43,395 nucleotides of DNA. It comes from CAYUEN01 sp964443745 (GTDB lineage: Bacteria > Campylobacterota > Campylobacteria > Campylobacterales > QNZT01). The position numbers were made by a program, and so were the translations under genes. Below the pieces are notes generated by a model, which did not search any database, was not told the origin of the DNA, and saw nothing but the letters and a program-made list of their open reading frames with translations. The DNA lies in contig CAYUEN010000017.1 in assembly GCA_964443745.1 (NCBI GenBank), forward strand, positions 1-43,395. The letters are read 5' to 3'. Position 1 is the stretch's first letter, and each line of letters starts with the position of its first letter. Shown piece after piece: positions 40,721 through 43,395 of this stretch.

Positions 40721-40918
40721 CTAGGAAGCGATCTTTTTGAGCTCGATCTGCTTCAGTGTGTACATCGCCATCAAGTCTTCGCTGTCGAGATTCAGCTTTT
40801 TACACAACACGCCGAGTTTCAAAATAAGATACTCCTCGTAGTTGTTCTTTTTGAGGTAGGAAATCGCTGAAGGCGTTTTGTTGATGGCAGCAGCTATCTC
40901 TTTGTTGGATACTTTCAT
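40721..40918 (-). CDS. Small helix-turn-helix protein
   Basis: The 65-residue protein opens with an HTH of the XRE type (VSNKEIAAAINKTPSAISYL), followed by a helical tail (YEEYLILKLGVLCKKLNLDSEDLM). It is about the minimum length for a stand-alone DNA-binding unit and resembles small HTH proteins found widely in this phylum. AGGGA lies 6 bases before the ATG, and TATAAC upstream could be the -10 box. Targets are unknown. It is convergent with truA and divergent from tlyA, whose promoter region it shares. Confidence 0.75.
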   Translation of the reverse strand: MKVSNKEIAAAINKTPSAISYLKKNNYEEYLILKLGVLCKKLNLDSEDLMAMYTLKQIELKKIAS

Positions 40919-41081
40919 ATTCGTCCCTATATGTTGAATTTGTTATACTTCTATATCGTATCATAAACCGTTTTGTTTAGTCTTTTTGGTATCAAATCCT
41001 ATATTTAAGCGAATATTAATTAAAACTGGTGTATTTTATGACCTCAATGTTACTATTTTACATCTCCAACTCCTCTCCTCC

Positions 41082-41789
41082 ATGCGTTTAGATCGTTATT
41101 TGACAGAACGAAACCATTGCGAAAGCCGCACCAAAGCCAAAGCGCTCATTCAGGAGGGCAAGGTAAAAGTGGACGGTGTCACGATCTTCAAACCCTCTTT
41201 CGATGTCGTCGACCAGAGAGTCGAAGTACAACAGCAGCTGCAATTTGTCGGCAGGGCAGGGAAAAAACTCGCCCTCTTTTTGGAAGAGACGCATCTTCCG
41301 GTCGTGGGAAAGGAGGTGCTGGATATCGGGAGCAGTACGGGAGGTTTCGTGGAAGTACTGCTTCGTGAAGGGGCCAGGTCCGTCACGGCCGTGGATGTGG
41401 GTACCGGTCAGCTTCATCCGCTGTTGAGAAGCGATGAGAGGGTAGTAAGTTATGAGCGGACGGATATTCGCGATTTTCAAAGCGATCATCCCTTTGCCTT
41501 GGTTACTTGTGATGTTTCGTTTGTCGGAATTTCCCATATCCTCCCTGCAATCGATCGTCTGAGTGCGGAAGATATCGTGCTTCTTTTTAAACCTCAGTTC
41601 GAGGTGGGACGCAGTGTCAAACGGGACAGAAGAGGGGTTGTTAAGGATCGTGAAGCTATCATTCGTGCACAAAAAAGATTCGAAGCGGCGTGTACGACAC
41701 TCGGCTGGCGGTTGGTATACAAAGCGGAGTCGAGAGTGAGAGGAAAAGAGGGGAATATTGAAATCTTCTATCACTTTACCAAATCATAA
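41082..41789 (+). CDS. tlyA: TlyA-family rRNA 2'-O-methyltransferase
   Basis: The 235-residue protein has an N-terminal S4 RNA-binding domain (MRLDRYLTERNHCESRTKA; ALIQEGKVKVDG) followed by an FtsJ-like methyltransferase (about 60-235). The latter has VLDIGSSTGGFVEVLLREGA (SAM motif), VTAVDVGTGQLHPLL, CDVSFVGISHILPAI and LLFKPQFEVGR, the TlyA signature set. TlyA methylates ribose in 16S/23S rRNA and determines capreomycin sensitivity. ATG at 41082 is where homologues begin; no Shine-Dalgarno sequence precedes it, only a pyrimidine-rich run. TACTAT at 41051 may be the -10 box. It overlaps ribF by 32 bases. Confidence 0.93.
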   Translation: MRLDRYLTERNHCESRTKAKALIQEGKVKVDGVTIFKPSFDVVDQRVEVQQQLQFVGRAGKKLALFLEETHLPVVGKEVLDIGSSTGGFVEVLLREGARSVTAVDVGTGQLHPLLRSDERVVSYERTDIRDFQSDHPFALVTCDVSFVGISHILPAIDRLSAEDIVLLFKPQFEVGRSVKRDRRGVVKDREAIIRAQKRFEAACTTLGWRLVYKAESRVRGKEGNIEIFYHFTKS

Positions 41790-42600
41790 GATCAAAAGAA
41801 TCGCGATCGGAGGATTCGATGGAATTCACCGTGCCCATCAGCGATTGATTGCACGTCTGGGAAAATTTGGTGCACTGGTGATCGTGGATAAAAAAAGCGC
41901 TTCGCTCACACCCCATATCCACCGCTGCCGCCATCTGCAACACCCCTGCCATTTTCTCGATTTCGAGGCGATTAGGGATTTGAGTCCCGATGCATTCGTC
42001 GAACTTCTCAAAAGACGTTTTCCCACACTCGAGACGATTATCGTGGGGTATGATTTCCATTTCGGTAGAGGCAGAAGTGCAAATGCCCACAATCTCGAAA
42101 CGCTTTTCGATGGAGAGGTGTGGATCGTACCCGAACAGTTCGAAAATGGGATCTCCATTCACTCACGAACGATTCGTGATCTGCTACGGGCAGGGAAACT
42201 CGAACAGGCCAACCGCCTGCTCGGTCGCCATTATGCAATTATGGGTAGGGTCGTGCGGGGGCAGGGGCTCGGCGGAGAGGAGTTGCTACCGACGATCAAT
42301 CTGCAGGTCGAAGATTTTTTGATCCCCGAAGAGGGAGTCTATGCGACATTTACAGCTATCGACGGTAAATCGTATCCTTCGGTCACTTTCGTCGGAAGAC
42401 GGCTTACGACAGATGGCAAGTTTGCGATCGAGACCCATCTGATCGATGTAGAAATACCGCGACTGGAAGAGGGAAAAGAGATCTGGATCTATTTTGTGAA
42501 ATATCTGCGCGAAAACAGGAAGTTCGATGCGCTTTCACAATTGAAAGCGCAAATCGAAAAAGATATCCAAAAGGCGAAAACTATACTGCTGATGCGGTAG
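41758..42600 (+). CDS. ribF: Bifunctional riboflavin kinase/FAD synthetase
   Basis: The 280-residue enzyme turns riboflavin into FMN and FAD. The N-terminal nucleotidyltransferase part (about 1-145) has RIAIGGFDGIHRAHQRLI (the GxFDGxHxGH-type motif) and IIVGYDFHFGRGRSANA. The C-terminal flavokinase (about 150-280) has LGRHYAIMGRVVRGQGLGGE and LLPTINLQ. TTG at 41758 lies inside tlyA with AGGGGAA just upstream, so the pair is coupled, as in Campylobacter. It ends 20 bases into the 3' end of the convergent GGDEF gene. Confidence 0.92.
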   Translation: MKSSITLPNHKIKRIAIGGFDGIHRAHQRLIARLGKFGALVIVDKKSASLTPHIHRCRHLQHPCHFLDFEAIRDLSPDAFVELLKRRFPTLETIIVGYDFHFGRGRSANAHNLETLFDGEVWIVPEQFENGISIHSRTIRDLLRAGKLEQANRLLGRHYAIMGRVVRGQGLGGEELLPTINLQVEDFLIPEEGVYATFTAIDGKSYPSVTFVGRRLTTDGKFAIETHLIDVEIPRLEEGKEIWIYFVKYLRENRKFDALSQLKAQIEKDIQKAKTILLMR

Positions 42601-43395
42601 CTTTGGCCGCTTTTCTACGTTTCTTGTCGGCATACATCTTCTGATCGACGATGGCGGCTATGTCATGAAAACTGGCACCCTCGGTGAAATTTTCCGCTCC
42701 AAGAGAGAGGGAGACTTTGAATGTGCTGTTTTGGAGCTTGAAACTTTTGGAGGAGAGGTCCTGGTTGATCTTTTCGAAGTAGCGTTCGATGACCGATTTG
42801 TCTTGATCGAAGAGAAAGACGATAAATTCGTCTCCGCCATAACGCATTACCTGGGAATCCGGAATCTTTTTGATCATGGAAGCGATCAGAAAGAGGACTT
42901 TGTCGCCCGCGATGTGACCGTAATTGTCGTTGATATGTTTGAAATCGTCAATATCCACGAAGCCGATCGCCCCGTTTTGTCGGAAATGGTCCTCTTTGAG
43001 CAGTTTTTCGAAGAGCCATTTACGGTTGTAGACTTTGGTGAGCTCATCGATATACACCTGCTCTTCGAGTTGGCTGATACGCTGTTGGAGCGCATCCATC
43101 TGTTTTTTGACCTCCAGAAGGGCGTTTGTATCCTTGTTGTCGATAGCGGTGGCGGCCAGATCGATATTCTCCTTGAGCTTCTGGGCGCCCTCTTTGGTCG
43201 CCTCCTGGATACGGACCATTTTGGAGAGGATGTTTTCGATCTGGACATTTTCGAGATCGTCGATATCGACGACGATATTTTTCTCTTTCGCCTTGATCAA
43301 AAAGGTATCGGTGAATAGTTCCGGAGTGATCACTTCATAAGCTTTGAGTGCCTTGAGCGTGTCGTCTGTGATGAGTTTGAGCTGCTTGTAATTCA
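42581..43395 (-). CDS. GGDEF-domain diguanylate cyclase (start just beyond the right edge)
   Basis: The C-terminal GGDEF domain (about the last 165 residues) has the intact signature MRYGGDEFIVF and FVDIDDFKHINDNYGHIAGD, so c-di-GMP synthesis is likely. No RxxD inhibitory site precedes the signature. The N-terminal part is helical and coiled-coil (KKQMDALQQRISQLEEQVY) with no membrane segment. The frame stays open to the last base; it reads NYKQLKLITDDTLKALKAY upstream of the GTG at 43333, and the last two bases give TG. The true start is thus very probably an ATG whose first base lies outside. Homologues with this N-terminus are common in the phylum. It overlaps ribF by 20 bases, tail to tail. 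Confidence 0.9.
   Translation of the reverse strand, partial: NYKQLKLITDDTLKALKAYEVITPELFTDTFLIKAKEKNIVVDIDDLENVQIENILSKMVRIQEATKEGAQKLKENIDLAATAIDNKDTNALLEVKKQMDALQQRISQLEEQVYIDELTKVYNRKWLFEKLLKEDHFRQNGAIGFVDIDDFKHINDNYGHIAGDKVLFLIASMIKKIPDSQVMRYGGDEFIVFLFDQDKSVIERYFEKINQDLSSKSFKLQNSTFKVSLSLGAENFTEGASFHDIAAIVDQKMYADKKRRKAAKATASAV

Noticed and set aside
1..43395. Search by eye for tRNA genes, rRNA, CRISPR repeats, insertion-sequence ends or phage genes
   Set aside because: Gaps between genes are short (up to about 175 bases) and none shows a cloverleaf, regular direct repeats, transposase motifs or attachment-site duplications.

Overview
The window looks like chromosomal core sequence from a motile member of the Campylobacterota (formerly Epsilonproteobacteria). 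The strongest sign is the gene order at 34.2-40.7 kb: glmU, coaBC, an uncharacterised gene, uppS, a prepilin peptidase, an lptF-type permease and truA, with fliP nearby. As I remember it, this matches the fliP-glmU-dfp-Cj0823-uppS-Cj0825-Cj0826-truA block of Campylobacter jejuni. A tlyA-ribF pair, TTG/GTG starts, heavy 4-nt gene overlap and c-di-GMP/phosphorelay genes fit too. By eye the base composition is near 50% GC, higher than Campylobacter, so a Hydrogenimonas-like or other deep-vent lineage is my guess; the genus is not shown by the sequence.

Layout. 0-4.2 kb: end of a DUF4010 membrane protein, a DksA-like/NYN-OST-HTH pair, metK, and a radical SAM enzyme. 4.2-8.2 kb: trkA-trkH potassium uptake with a translationally coupled macro-domain gene, then a periplasmic haem protein. 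8.2-13.9 kb (minus): a probable envelope-stress operon of a tiny membrane peptide, XpaC-like, TelA-like, SPFH-GYF2, zinc-ribbon membrane protein and NnrS. 13.9-16.4 kb: argD, midA-like, thiS, overlapping. 16.4-20.2 kb (minus): hybrid kinase, HPt protein and REC-EAL protein, a self-contained phosphorelay feeding c-di-GMP turnover. 20.4-23.8 kb: a secreted chalcone-isomerase-like protein, a lipoprotein, and a VWA protein with a small membrane partner. 23.9-27.6 kb (minus): N-formylglutamate amidohydrolase-like, DUF1704 (MATCAP-like) metallopeptidase and GshB-like ATP-grasp in one operon. 27.7-30.1 kb: DUF72, NlpC/P60 lipoprotein, HI0933 flavoprotein. 30.1-34.0 kb (minus): motA-motB-fliP-trmA and a small membrane-anchored protein, behind a good sigma-28 promoter. 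34.2-40.7 kb: the conserved block above. 40.7-43.4 kb: small HTH protein, tlyA, ribF, and a GGDEF protein cut by the right edge.

Most worth a second look: the ATP-grasp/DUF1704/amidohydrolase operon (a possible conjugate-and-cleave pathway), the XpaC-TelA-SPFH-zinc-ribbon operon with its unlisted 32-residue leader peptide, and fliP, which has no ATG/GTG/TTG at its proper start and seems to begin at ATA. There is no tRNA, rRNA, CRISPR array, insertion sequence or phage that I can see, and no gene-free stretch longer than about 175 bases.
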